Source: Skeletonema tropicum
Lineage: Eukaryota; Bacillariophyta; Thalassiosirophyceae; Thalassiosirales; Thalassiosiraceae
Assembly: GCA_037178625.1 (NCBI GenBank)
Contig: CM074143.1
Location: 186,001 to 250,000 of the forward strand
Length of the DNA: 64,000 nucleotides
Direction: 5' to 3'
In this document: positions 11,934 through 23,696 of the stretch, piece after piece
Layout of the letters: each line of letters opens with the position of its first letter
Numbering within the stretch: position 1 is the stretch's first letter
Notes under the pieces: model-generated
What the model was told of the DNA's origin: nothing
Database searches by the model: none
Seen by the model: the letters and a program-made list of their open reading frames with translations, nothing else
Made by a program: the position numbers and the translations under genes

Positions 11934-13471
11934 CACGGCTTCTAAGCCTCCCGGTCTAAGTTCAAAAGTAGGAGTATCAACGTAGGAATAGTACATACCG
12001 TGTGATATGACTATCGCTATGACATTTGTTAACCCTTGCAGCCCAAAACAGGCAAAAATCAATATATTTTCTTGACGGGCTTACTATCGCCAAACACTTT
12101 TTCATCTCCACTCAACATCACCAAGAAGAGGAGCACCGGCACCATGGTGTGTTTGCGTCCTATGGTGATATAATGTCCCATCTTGATATACTGGTGAACT
12201 TTTTTGGCAATGAACTCTACACCCATATTGTAGTTCATTATTAAAAAAGTTCACCAGTATACAATAACGTCGAATTAATTTTCGTCGACATATTTTATCG
12301 CTAGAAATTAAACCTCGACGACACAGTCTGCCGCTGCCGTATATATCCAAAAGAGAGGCAGTAGGGTGTGCCATCAATCCGCCCTGCCCCTTCCAATTGA
12401 CAACCAAACATATCTTATTCGTAGGTTATGCTTATCGCCACAGTAATCACCGTAATCACCAAGAATATAAGTGATCTAGCCACACCATCATCAACAGCCA
12501 CCTGTCGCCTTGTCGCGACCAACACTGCCACCAAAGGATGCATCATAGAAGGAACGAAGCCCCAAAACTTATGCCCCAGTCATAATATGATGTAGAGCGA
12601 TGATTGGGGGGCATAAACCTGATAAAAAGAGTCTTGTTAACTCCTTGAAGCGACGAGTCAATAATTACAAAAAACTCGTCTCAAATGGGCACAATATCCA
12701 CCATCAATTGTTGTATACAGCCACCAATAATGTCCAAAACACATCCAAAACAGAACTAACACATCATTGCGGTAATAATATACATTGTTATTGTTTGGAG
12801 TAGTGTTTTCAATCGGATAATATTAAATATTATTTGGTACAATAAATTACAAAATGTAAGCCTCTACACCATGATAAATAATATGACATCCACCACCTAT
12901 TTTGCGGCTGCTGAAGCGTGTATACCCCCCAGACATCCTCTGTTATGTTGAGAGTTGAAGATTTGTGTTTGCATTGTTGTTATGGACTGTTTATATGGTT
13001 GATTGTTGCATATTAATTATGTGAAACATCACATGTCCGATCACATGTGCTCCTAGGTAATAATCAATAGAGGGAGCACTCTCATACGTGGGGCACGACC
13101 ACGGAAGTCAATATTATATTGCAGATGAGATATGTAAAGTAGGGGACCTTTTAGTGCAGCGTATCATTGCCAAAAGGATCATACCACAGGTGGACGAAAA
13201 TGACCAATTATTATATCTTTGATGGCGACTCGAATATCTCAACGACGGCATCTACCTCGACAAAAAAACGCCTCCATAATATACCCAATAGTAATTGGGA
13301 GCGATATAGGTGCATATATTGGTTATATTTGAAGCGTGTGCATGGTTGTGGTCGTCGGTAGGAGCGGCAGCTTCATGGTTGATGTCAAAAAGTGCAGCAT
13401 TAGGTGGGACTTATAGGTAGTATGTACGTTCTACGATGATTTGAATTCCTACGTAGGCCTTAGAACCCGTG
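11934..13471. mobile_element. Non-autonomous DNA transposon, TIR CACGG..., 4-bp target duplication TCCT
   Basis: The left end reads CACGGCTTCTAAGCC and the right end, reverse-complemented, CACGGGTTCTAAGGCC. It is flanked by TCCT at 11930-11933 and 13472-13475. Unit 2 near 22,220 has the unoccupied site (GATCCTGTGATAAAT), confirming a 1,538-bp insertion. A CAC-starting TIR with a 4-bp duplication fits the Chapaev branch of the CMC superfamily. No transposase frame is visible inside. Confidence 0.75.
12187..12261. repeat. Long hairpin inside the CACGG element
   Basis: Two 29-nt arms (12187-12215 and 12233-12261) are reverse complements at 26 of 29 positions with a 17-nt loop. As RNA, two of the three mismatches would be G-U pairs. 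Confidence 0.8.
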
Positions 13472-13757
13472 TCCTGTGAAATAATTTATGTTGAATTGAA
13501 GTGAATAATGAATTATCTACTCCTATGTTGAATTGAAGTCGTAAGCAGTATCATTGTAGTCGTAATTGAAGTGTAAATCTTCCGAACATCTGTCGGGTTC
13601 CTCGCAAAACAGATGGAAGTGCCATCTGTTGTGCACAGAAGTAATACGCAAAAGGAAAAGATTTGTATCGAGTGATGATGATATCTATACAATTGTATAC
13701 ATATTTCAGTACTTCCTCATTCTTTAGAGCATTTGCATAGTATTGTTCACAAGAGTA

Positions 13758-15731
13758 TATATAGTATATATATAACAGAAATTTTAAAGTACGTCTGGTG
13801 GGCCCTCAAGAGGCGACATTATCCATTTCAATACCTCGCGGTTTGATGCACTGATCGATACTACTACTGGGTCTGTGAGACGATTTACTTCTCACTTCGC
13901 AGCAGTAACGTACCAAAACTTGTCAAACACTACAAGTCTTTTCTGCACTTCATCGTCTATGCGATAAGATGGTTCGTATGAGTATAGGGCATGTGTCCGA
14001 CAGATGTGGACTCATCTCGAACACTTTGCAGAAAGAGGCACCCCCCACTATGGCATTCCTTCTAATGTCACACTTTGCGTCGCAAGACGCATCAAACAAT
14101 TTTTCTCGTTGATTGTATTGTGGCGATTGGATTGGCACATACATCTCGAGACATATGTTTAATTCTCTCATTTTTTGCTGAGTACTCGGGAGAATTGTAT
14201 TCTCACAGAGACACAGCCCTGAATTGGATTCAAGTATCCAGTTCTCAATAGGCCGGGGAATGATGGCACGTCAAGCGGAAGATCCAATGGGGGTTATAGT
14301 CTCCCTCCATGTACTTCGTCATCGGGGATGAGTAGAACTTCCAGCAAGAGATTGCAAGTACTTCAGCGATCTCTACGGTATGCCACATCATGTACAGAAT
14401 GAGTTACTCTGGGGAAGAGAGTAACAGCTATCAGGGAAGGTATTTAAAGGTTCATGATCTGCTATTCTATCCAGCGGTGTATGCGTGCACTTCATCAACC
14501 AAGATGGTCACCCGAGTGGTGCTGATTTGTTGTTGAGATGCAATCAGCTGGATGAAGGACGGAAATGGACAGGTACCTGTAGTCTCTGCCAATTACCAAG
14601 AAATGAACAGTCAGACTCATGGGAGTTAATTTCTTCAGCTCAGGTTCGGACAATAGATGGTTCGAATGCTGAGGCTAAAAACTACATCAAACTGCAGACT
14701 GTAATGCAGTGCGATGGGTGTTGCTGTTTCCTACGCTCTTGAGACTATGGCCGAGCATAGTCGGGGTATGAGCAATCAAAGCAATACGTAGGTATGGTTT
14801 CACTCCCCCAGATGATTACACCATTTACATCTGGGATGAATTATGAGGGGGGCAGCTCAGAGAGCGTGTTCTGAAGATGGTCTGTCGTTAAACCTGTTGT
14901 GGTCATCCATACTAGCCTCGATTGAGGTATGGCTAAAATTTGATCGAGTAAGCGGGCCCTTGTACCTTATCCACGATAAAAACAGAGTGCAAAAATTGAA
15001 GTGCTGTTTGAGTTGGATTCCACTCTTCAATGCACATCTGGGATACAAGGTTCTCTCTGAAATTTCGAAGTGAATAACGAGGATCGAAGCGAGATTGGTT
15101 CCTCTACAAGTCAAGGACCCAATCTCAAGATTCGGCAAATCCCTTCTACAAATGCCTAGATCAAGGCCTCACTGATCTAGATATATCAAGATAGGAATTC
15201 GGGCTGGGCGAATTCCCCCCTCAATAGTTTTCAGAGTTATCGCTGGTTGCTGCGATGCTCTGCGGTTCATGGCTCCGAGAGACAACTCTCGGTTTCACGT
15301 TCTTCTTTAGTTCACTAAGGTTATTGGATATTTCTTACTTCTGTCTGTTTCCCACTTCAACTTGACTTGATTGAATGATGTACGACGCACCCACCAACGT
15401 GTACTGCATTCAAGTTAAGCTGGTGGGGAGGAGGGAAGTAGAGAATGAAAGCCAAGGTGAAGAGAGGAACAGCAGCTTGAAATTTGTACGGCGGTCTGTC
15501 AACGATTTGTGGCGTCACATTACTTTAAGCGTTGTGAGAAAAATCACATACAGATCCGCTACGTACAAGATTTGGCTGGGAAGAAAGCAATGATCCAGCA
15601 AGCTTACAACTTTGTTTGTCAGCAAATTCATCGGTCAAGTCTACTGTCAAAGCAATCACTGTCGAAGTTGATCATCAATAGCGTTGCTTGTGGCAGAGAG
15701 TCGATTTTTTTTCCCCACCCACCACCCAGTA
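13758..15731. mobile_element. Unclassified insertion into unit 1 (about 1.97 kb)
   Basis: Units 2 and 3 read AAGAGTGGGATCAGG across this point, while unit 1 is interrupted between AAGAGTA and GGATCAGG. An AGTA flanks both sides and may be a target duplication. The left end is TA-rich and the right end pyrimidine-rich; I see no inverted repeats and no convincing coding frame, so the class is unknown. Confidence 0.5.
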
Positions 15732-15980
15732 GGATCAGGTGACTTGGAGTTATTATTATCGCTGATTCTCGCTCGGAATCGGAATATTGTCAAGTAAGTT
15801 ATGTAAAGATGTAAAGTGTCCTTGATATTGATTGTCAGGCCTATCCTCCCAGCTGTTTTGCCGGCTACAGATTGCAGTGGCCAGGGGCAGTGGCACAGCT
15901 CGTCGCACAAACTCATCAGTCTTCCATCATTGACACCACGCACTACCTCCAATCGTATCAATATCATTATTGCATGCTAC

Positions 15981-16681
15981 ATGATGTGTCAGGATCTTGA
16001 TTGCGAGGGCAACAATCGCCCTTCCGGCCGAGGGAACAGTCCACATCAAGCCTCCTCTCATGATCACAGTCATGATCGATATCATCATCATCATCATCAT
16101 AAACAGCCAGAAATGAGCAACCACCGCTCAAGGAGCTGGGACAATGACTCCGACCCCTCCAACGATTATAGCGACAGCGATCATCCTCGTTTGTCTGGTC
16201 CTACTCAAGCTGGAACTGTAAGATCTGTTCGCTTTGTCAAACACTCAATGCTTAAACTCGTCGCTAAGCATGAAGATAGGGGAGACGTGGATCATCAAGA
16301 TCTCTGGTATAGTGAGGCAGACCTTGAACTAATGAAGCTCGTTGCTGTGAAGGATATCTTGAAAGTTCGTGATCAGTTGGCGTCTGGAGTTCCCATTGAT
16401 TACTTAGCTTGGGAGAGAACGATGACAGCATCATCTGCCTTATGGGCATCGAGGATAGCTATTCTAAAGCTCATATCATTGAAGTGAAGGCACGTAAAAA
16501 AAGATGCGTTCATGCAGTCCTTCAGGAGCAGAAGATGCAACAGATGATGGGTGTTTCTTCGTCTCTTCTTTTTACCGATTGGAATAGACAGGATTTGATT
16601 GCACTTGCTTCGTTTTCTCAGACGTGGAGTGCTGCAATGAGAGCGCATAAGCTTGGTTTGCTGCGCCAGCGTCAAGTGTGA
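15981..16681 (+). pseudogene. Frameshifted member of a diatom-type protein family
   Basis: One frame runs from the ATG at 15981 (MMCQDLDCEG) through a His run encoded by (ATC)n and a charged region to SVRFVKHSML...DLWYSEADLELMK...GVPIDY. The similarity then continues two bases out of register (GENDDSIICLMGIEDSYS...RAHKLGLLRQ) to a stop at 16681. The layout of an (L)WYS.(A)D motif, a (G)IE motif, a basic RKKRCVHAVLQEQ helix and an IALAS...RAHKLG helix matches an abundant family I have seen only in diatom proteins; its function is unknown. The shift occurs near 16,400-16,420 and no GT-AG intron explains it, so I call a pseudogene or a sequencing frameshift. Confidence 0.55.
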
Positions 16682-17374
16682 TCGTGATGGACTGCTCGAC
16701 TTGAGCGTTGGACATTGATGTATAGACATGCATCGACATGATTTTGGGATCTTATAAAGAAAGTTTCAAAGATGCATGTATCAAGGGAATATGTATTACG
16801 AGTTAACTTGTATTGAATATTGTGAGTACTGCTAAATACAGTGTGTGGTTTTCTATCACCTTCTTTCTGTATAGTCTACAAAATGCTTTATCAAAGGATG
16901 GGACGGGTGTTGTATGCAACGAGCGCAACACTACTCATCTCTCAACATGTTGTTGGACAATCTAGGACCTCTTGCCATTAAAAGAGGAGATGTACAAGAG
17001 ATGGGTGAATCGCTATGAACGCGAAGCCATTACAATCTAAAAGTCTACTTTCTGCAAATTAGGGTACCAGCAGCCAGCTGAGCCATAGCCACGTCTGTTA
17101 GTAGGTACCATACCATCGTAGTTGACGATCCAATTGCACAAGAAGTCCAACTGCCGAACTCCGTCCAAAGCTGTTCACTTCGCTTGACACTCTCCCTCAA
17201 AGAGAAGTAACGCAATGCCCGGGCGATCAGACAAACACATGAGACCTCACGGCAGCAATCTTTCTGATGGCTGAGGACGTAGCCCAAATCTTGCTCCCTC
17301 TCTTGTGCGCAATCGTGATCGTTCTGGCTTTCATGTTGGACGAAATCTCGTCATGATGATCGACATATGAGAGA
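16682..17374. other. No supported gene
   Basis: Short open frames exist on both strands, but none has recognisable composition or motifs. Confidence 0.35.
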
Positions 17375-17986
17375 ATGGAAAGGAGAAGTGATCGTGCAAG
17401 GAGCAGCGGCCACGTGCCTCATTCTCGAAGCCATCGCACTCGCTCGTGTGATCCTTCCCGATACAACTACTCATCTGCAAGCAACAGCAACAACTCTTCT
17501 CAGCGGAACTCCTCGGACTCTCACAAAATCCCTCGCTCTCCAGAACCTCATCACCGTAATCAGCTGAATGATCACATGAATGATCGTTCTCTGCGCCGAA
17601 GGATCTCATGCGAAGGAAACCCAAAGGATGCAAGAATTTATGGAAGCCATCCACTCGCAAATACCAATCGCAGTGAAGCGAAGATGCTACGAGCTCGTCC
17701 TCCGCCCAGATCAAATAAATCTCATCGAGATGAAAACACAAATCTACCAGATCAAAATGCCAATCTATCCGCTGGTGGTACGGGAAATATGAACACTTAT
17801 CGCAGTAATTACCAGCATCCACGTTCTCACTACAGCCGCCCAAAGAGCATATCAATGATCAGCACTGCATTCCAATCGCATCTCTACATAACTTCTTATC
17901 AAAAAACTCGATCTTACAACTCAAACTCGGCACCTTTATACCACAGGCAGATTGTCAATTCAGCTCCAAGATCGATTCAGCAATAA
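17375..17986 (+). CDS. Doubtful hypothetical protein, Arg/Ser-rich
   Basis: 203 aa from the ATG at 17375, rich in Arg, Ser, His and Asn (MERRSDRARSSGHVPHSRSH). The N-terminal half looks like an RS-type disordered region. No domain is recognised. A 174-aa frame overlaps it on the opposite strand, so either or neither may be real. Confidence 0.2.
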   Translation: MERRSDRARSSGHVPHSRSHRTRSCDPSRYNYSSASNSNNSSQRNSSDSHKIPRSPEPHHRNQLNDHMNDRSLRRRISCEGNPKDARIYGSHPLANTNRSEAKMLRARPPPRSNKSHRDENTNLPDQNANLSAGGTGNMNTYRSNYQHPRSHYSRPKSISMISTAFQSHLYITSYQKTRSYNSNSAPLYHRQIVNSAPRSIQQ

Positions 17987-18051
17987 ACAGGGGCGCGCAG
18001 AATGGTGCGATAGTGGTGGCGTGCAGCGGTGTATGTGGCGGGTTCAGCGCG

Positions 18052-21000
18052 GGCCCTCGGGGCCTGTAAAGTATTGTGTCGTCATCTTGCTGTGGCCATT
18101 TGCTGTGTGGCTTGTCAGTAGTCTTTATACAACGGAATTCGGCTATAAAGTTGCTCTGCAATGACGTTGGCCTTAATTGGTATAATTGTGCTGTGCACAA
18201 TTTGGTACTTTGTGACGTAAGACGATTGGAATCAAGTGTACTAATTCCTTAAGTTACGAAGTTTACCACGTCACTCAGAGAAAAAATTAAGAAAATAGAG
18301 GGTGACGGGGATGCACACCGGAAAGAACGAAGAAGCTCATCGACAATCTGACTTAATTAGCCTGGAAAAGTCCTTTTTAGCACAAATCAAGCGATTTTTA
18401 GATCTAAATCATAAGATATAGCATCTAAATGACAATCAAAATGGGCATTTCAGCGGGGATAGGAGGGGGGAAATCCCAACACTTCAAGTTGAAGTTCCGG
18501 AAGTAATTCAGAGCAAAGCACCGCACCCAACGAATCCGGCCGCACAGATCTCGCATAAAACGCAACAGCGCTCCACCAAGTCATGACCGACGAACAACAT
18601 CCAACTGAACACGATAACGACGACACCATGAACTCACCTGAAGCTACAGATGCAACTGAATCTGCAGCTGAAGCTGTGGACGCAAAAAGCACGTTAAAGG
18701 AGACAACGAGTCCGCCGGACAATCAGATGAACACCCCCGGAAAGAATAACACACCTACCGATCATACTGCCGAGGCTGTCACCAGACCAACCACCAACAA
18801 CGTTATCACCCCTGACAAACCAACAGCAGGTACAGAAACGACTACGCAGCAAGTCGAGGAAGATCGACCTGAGCATTACATCAAAGGCACAAATACGGGC
18901 CTGCCAACAAAAATTAGTGCTACGGTTTTCCTTTGCTTCACCCATTTGGATCCAGAAGGCAAATTGGTAGCGGAGAATGTAAATCAAGCGGTACCACAGC
19001 AAGAGAAGATACTCGGGCTATTGAAACTGGTGGCTACGGGTAAATCCGGCGACAACAAAGAAATGAACGACAGTCAGATACACTTACACTTCAGCAAGAA
19101 AGCAGCGGAGGATGATTCCGCGGAAGATTGCGTGAGTTTACTTTTGTTGAATCTGCGCTACGAACCATTTTGTAAAATTGATCACTGTACAAATTTGGGA
19201 ATGTTGATTCGTTGATCGATTGCGATGTTGCACAGAACGAATTTGTAAATTTGATCACTGTACAATTTTGGTAATATTGATTCGTCGATCGATTGCTGCA
19301 GCCAAACTACATCATGCTACTTGATTTGTATAATTGCTCACTGTGCGATTATACGAATATTGATTTATAGATCCGTTGCTGAACTCACAACTAACACTTG
19401 ATTGATGCTACTCCACATTAATAACAGGAGAAGACAGAACCAGTCAATGCAACTCATATGTCATTGATTGCATCCAGTGAAGAAGCGAGGACTAGTGTGG
19501 CTTACGGATTGCCATTCACGTATGTTCCAGAGCTATCACACTTAATCGACGTACTCAACGGAGATGATGGTAGTGGCACAGATGAAACGAAAAGAGAAAT
19601 ATCAGAGGCATTAACTGCTAATGTGACAACAGTCGAAGGTCAACGAAAGCTTTTGAGCACTGCAAGAAAGCACCATTGGCTAGATGAAAGTCAAAATGAA
19701 GTCAAGGTGGCAGTCCAAGACGGTATCGAGGGAGGATCGCTCCGTTGGACCAAACGGTAAAGGTGAGGTTAGCCTACCGAAGTACATTGTTGTGGATTTC
19801 CCTACATACAAACCACCACCAGGCGAGGACCCATGGGACAAGAACAACCCAACAGTGAGTAAAAGTTGACACACGAAAGACACAAGACAATTGCCACTCT
19901 CTGCGAAAACACTACTAACTCATTTCATACTGATACAAATGCATCCTACCCCAACTTATTGCGCACAGCACGTGCCAATCCCACCCTACGAGCAGATTTG
20001 CAACAGGGGATGCTGCACCGCATTATTCATGCCATTGCAAATTGCCTACGCCATCACCATCCACCGCTGTCAAGGACTCGAAGCTGGATTCGACAAAGGA
20101 GACCGCTGGAACCGCATGATAATAGATCCAGCAGATGAGTTGTGGGAGATTAGCAAGTTTCTTGGAACAATGTACGTGGCTACCAGCAGAGGCAAAACAC
20201 TTGGCTCCAAAGATCAAGCATACCCGTCGGACAGTGCCATATACTGGACCGGAAGCAACATTTCAACGAACCGATTAAAAAATTGCAAGAGAAAGCAAAA
20301 TGGCCAGTTCTGCGAATCGTACAAGAAGCGAGCAAATTGGGTGAAATACTTGGAGGGGAAGGCAGAAGAGTCGAAGACGAGGTATAGCAAGAGAAAGTTG
20401 GAAGAAATCACAGAAACATCGTACGCAGCAGCAATCAAGGGCAATTTCATCAAAGACAGGACAGACCTGACAACCAGGATTACCAACATCATAACCAACC
20501 CGAACAAGAAGTGGAAAGAAGCGAAGAAGGATCATGAAATCCCAAGTGATTACTTCGCAGGATCTTCATCTGGTGATTAGTAAAATTGATCACTGCACAG
20601 TTTTACAAAACAGACACTTTCTCACCACAAAGAATACAACAACTCAATTAAGCGTCTGCATCTGGTGATCAGTAAAACATCTGCAAGCGCACGATTCGAT
20701 ATATCAAGCACAGTTTTACAAAAAGACATTTTCTCGCGACGAAGAAAGACAAAAACTAAATCGACTAACGCCCGTGTAAAACCTGTATTTCTTTCTCGTA
20801 CAGACCGATTTAGATGCTCAAAAAGCGGCTTTAGTACAGTCAATTTCTCGCTTTCAACAGGTACTTCTTGCTTTCTACATAGGAACACATACAGATCCTA
20901 CGCCGGTAGTCTCTACCGAGGACTCTACGTGTCCCTAAAGTAAACCTTCTCACTGAAAAACACATGTACTGATTCCTACCTATAACTCTGTAGAATAATG

Positions 21001-21098
21001 GGGGTGAAAAATAATGAATTTTCCCACCTGTAATAGAAGGGCACCTGCGGCCCCCTATTACGCTGCTCTGCACTCCATGAACGGGGGCCCCGAGGGCC
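18052..21098 (+). mobile_element. Element 1 bounded by inverted GC-rich motifs, carries PIF1-like gene
   Basis: The left motif GGCCCTCGGGGCC (18052-18064) and its exact reverse complement GGCCCCGAGGGCC (21086-21098) flank the segment. Each motif can itself fold as a 5-bp stem with a 3-nt loop. The 300 bp inside the right motif resemble, in inverted orientation, the sequence next to the same motif at 33,745. The sequence inside the left motif (CTATAAAGTTGCTCTGCAATG at 18,143) recurs inverted near 37,670 and 37,775. This points to a family of elements with common ends and different contents. Exact termini and target duplication are not resolved. Confidence 0.5.
18583..20580 (+). pseudogene. PIF1-like helicase C-terminal fragment, spliced, one frameshift
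   Basis: The likely exons are 18583-19131, 19428 to about 19,855, and about 19,970-20580. Intron 1 (GTGAGT...ACAG) and intron 2 (GTGAGT...GCACAG, joining NNPT to HVPIPPYEQIC) keep phase. The third exon carries ITIHRCQGLEAGFDKG and GTMYVATSRGKTLG. These are motifs V and VI of PIF1/Helitron-type superfamily 1 helicases (T.HK.QG; VY.A.SR), though His-Arg replaces the usual His-Lys. The stretch LPKYIVVDFPTYKPPP before it also fits the family. The Walker A and B motifs are missing, the first exon is Glu/Thr-rich low complexity, and a frame change is needed near 19,735. It is therefore a 5'-truncated, probably inactive copy inside element 1. Confidence 0.6.
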
Positions 21099-21309
21099 GA
21101 TAATGATACCGTCCCTAAATTGATTCAGATTGCGTATGTTAATCTTGCCGCTTTGACTCCGGCAGAGCGAAAGGAATGCTCCAAACTCACTTCTACCAAA
21201 TGACCACGAGGAGCTGGGTCGCCGTCTCAGCCAGATATTTGGGCATATAACACCTACATTGAAATCATTTGGTCCTGTAGACTTGTCTCAGACAATCTAC
21301 AGCATCCTC

Positions 21310-22640
21310 GCTTGCGATTCATCAACTGCCCAGAGGCGCTCATTCTCACTTGCCAGATCAGACGCGAAACAAGGAAATATTTCCAAACAAGGGAACGTAG
21401 CTCTCTAGCTCACTAGCTCCCTCCTCTTAGACTCACAGGGGACTATAGTCTGCTACGATTTGTTGGATGTGTGTAATATAATATATACTTCTTTCTCTCT
21501 TTTCGAATGGGACACTGTTCGATACAACCTATGTACGTGGAAGAGGTAAAAAATTATGCAATGCTTCTAACACTGAAGTTAATTCGGTAAATAGCGTTTA
21601 TCGTACAAATATATACATCTCAAATCTACCATGAGTAGAGAGTAGAGAGAGAGAGTTGACTTCGTACCGAGTCCATCGTTCCTGAAATTGAACGGTAGCT
21701 TCTCTCCACTTCTTCTATGTTCATAAGCATTAACCCAAATAGATCTGTCTCAAACCATTCATAACATCATCCACCGAGCCCGAATCCTGCTCGTCAGCGA
21801 CAAGAGATGCATCAAGAATGACATCAAAGTCGAAGGAGTCGTCATCAACAAGTTCTATCATCAAGTCATCAAGTAACAGATGTGGGTGTAGCTCGAACGT
21901 AATCCTTGACTTTCTCGCGCAGGTGGTCGTCAACTGCTTTTGCTTTTGGGCTGACATCGACCTAGAGGACGATCCGTGATCAGACGAGTCGTCTTTCACG
22001 TCCTGAAGAAGGAGCTCTGTCATTCTTACTCTGTTATTTGAGTAGTAGAGAAATGGGTCTTGAACTTTCAGGAAGGGATGGATTTCTTCAGTGCGGCTGT
22101 CAACATGTTGGGCGGTTTGTCGGCAGTAGTCGTCCTTAGTCTTGGCATAGGAGGAGGTAACAGCGGAGCTTGGTTGTCGAGAGGCCTTCATCATGGTAGG
22201 TGTGCCCTGTAGAATTTGATCCTGTGATAAATTTATGTTGGATTGAAGTGAATAATGAATTTTTGTTTAGTTGAAGTCGTCAGCAGAATTGTAATCGTAA
22301 TTGAAGTGTAAATCTTCCAAACATCTGTCGGGTTCCTCGCAATACAGATTGAAATGCCATCTGTTGTGCAGAGAAGTAATACGCAAAGTAAAGATTTGTA
22401 TCGTGTGATAATGTTATTTACACAACTGTCATTTTCTAGAGTATTTGCATAGCATTGTTCAGCAAGAGTGGGATCAGGTGACTTGGAGTTATTATTATCG
22501 CTGATTCTCGCTCGGAATCGGAATATTGTTAAGTATGTAAAGATGTAAAGTGTCCTTGCGTGATTAAAGATCTGCCATCTGTCAAGTTCAGAACTTCGCC
22601 TATCCTCCCAGCTGTTTTGTCGGCTGCAGATTGCATGCGC
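21310..22640. repeat. Segmental duplication unit, copy 2
   Basis: It shares with unit 1 the leader CGATTCATCAACTGCC, GGATGTGTGTAATATAATAT, the MMKAS gene and the downstream AACATCTGTCGGGTTCCTCG block. It lacks both insertions seen in unit 1 and so serves as the unoccupied site for them. Confidence 0.75.
21730..22194 (-). CDS. MMKAS-family acidic protein, copy 2 (one module)
   Basis: 154 aa, very close to copy 1 (MMKASRQPSSAVTSSYAKTK; DPFLYYSNNRVRM; RKSRITFELHPHLLLDDL). It differs by a Gln-Lys insertion in the linker (SAQKQKQLTTT) and scattered substitutions. The frame is intact. Function unknown. Confidence 0.6.
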   Translation of the reverse strand: MMKASRQPSSAVTSSYAKTKDDYCRQTAQHVDSRTEEIHPFLKVQDPFLYYSNNRVRMTELLLQDVKDDSSDHGSSSRSMSAQKQKQLTTTCARKSRITFELHPHLLLDDLMIELVDDDSFDFDVILDASLVADEQDSGSVDDVMNGLRQIYLG

Positions 22641-22654
22641 GACGAGTAACTAAT

Positions 22655-23664
22655 TTTTTATTTTTTACATGACCCTCGATGTTTTAGTGAGAGCTCTGAG
22701 CTCTCAAGTGTAATCCAAATGAAGCCACATACTGCTTTCAATTCGACCCTCCTTGTCACAAGAGGAAGAAAGTGCTACGCTTTAACATCTTGGATTATGT
22801 TGCGCTTGACTCTAGAGGGTGTACCGTGTGCGAGTAAAAGAGGAGAGATAAAGCAGTACATAGGCACACGCAGCTGAAGCTGAAAGACGAGCGGCAACCT
22901 CAGGAAGCCACAGGTTTCTTTGATTTGATTTCCGAACGCCGACCCCATGCCTGCAGAGGCAGGCGATGGGGTCGGCAGCAGATTCGTCATGTTGCTATTA
23001 AAAAGCAAGCTTTAAAATCCATTTCATTGCTCAAGCAGGCAGCACTGCTTTATTCGCTCGATCAATTGAATTGATTTAGTACGATTGACGATTGTACGGA
23101 GAGCACAAGTGAATTCTTTCTTTTCTGCAAGTGTAAACTCAGCTGCTATCGAAGTCGAAGTCTGTGAGTTCGCATACGGGTGTAGACCTAAAGTCGATGT
23201 CATTATCGATGTACGTCAAGTGCAAGCACTGGACCTTGGTTCTTGCTCGTCATCGCCTCTGTCCTTCTCTGCGCTCAAGGGATGCAGTGAGATGGTCCGA
23301 TGAAACCTTCCAGACAACAACAGAGAGATAAGCGTATCTAGACAACCGATGCCGAAAACCCCACACACTACAATGAGTGCATTGGTTGGATGAACAACCA
23401 AAAAAGAACCCCTGCGCATGGTCCAAGTTTGAGGAGTGAAGACACCCGTCTCGACTGTCCATCGCCTCAAGAAACAAGACGACTGCTACTGTGGTGGCTA
23501 TTCTCTTCAGGTTTCTTCGCTAAGGACGTGGGTTCCGTTGTAGGATTATCTATGAGGATTGTGTTAGGCGAATAAGGCGATTCATCAACTTCCTGCCCGA
23601 GACGCTTAGTCTCATCACTTCTCATTTGCATACCCCGAAACAAGGAAATGTCTCCAAAGGGAAC

Positions 23665-23696
<32 letters not shown>

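Larger units (their letters stand above)
10336..15965. repeat. Segmental duplication unit, copy 1 (interrupted)
   Basis: This is the first of four related units. It shares with the others a leader near 10,360 (GAGGAAGAAAGTGCTAC), the block around 10,990-11,270, the MMKAS gene, the 13,476-13,757 block (AAACAGATGGAAGTGCCATC) and a right end at 15,732-15,960 (GATCAGGTGACTTGGAG, then CACAGCTCGTCGCACAAAC). Two insertions, at 11,934-13,471 and about 13,758-15,731, split it relative to the other units. Confidence 0.75.

Noticed and set aside
17331..17855. 174-codon Cys/Asp-rich frame on the minus strand
   Set aside because: It overlaps an equally long frame on the other strand; no motif or homologous copy in the window decides between them, and the Cys content follows from the Ser/Arg codons opposite.
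21086..21115. Helitron 3' end (hairpin followed by CTAA) for element 1
   Set aside because: A hairpin and a nearby CCCTAAATT exist, but the CTRR-like end is not conserved at element 2, so the class is left open.
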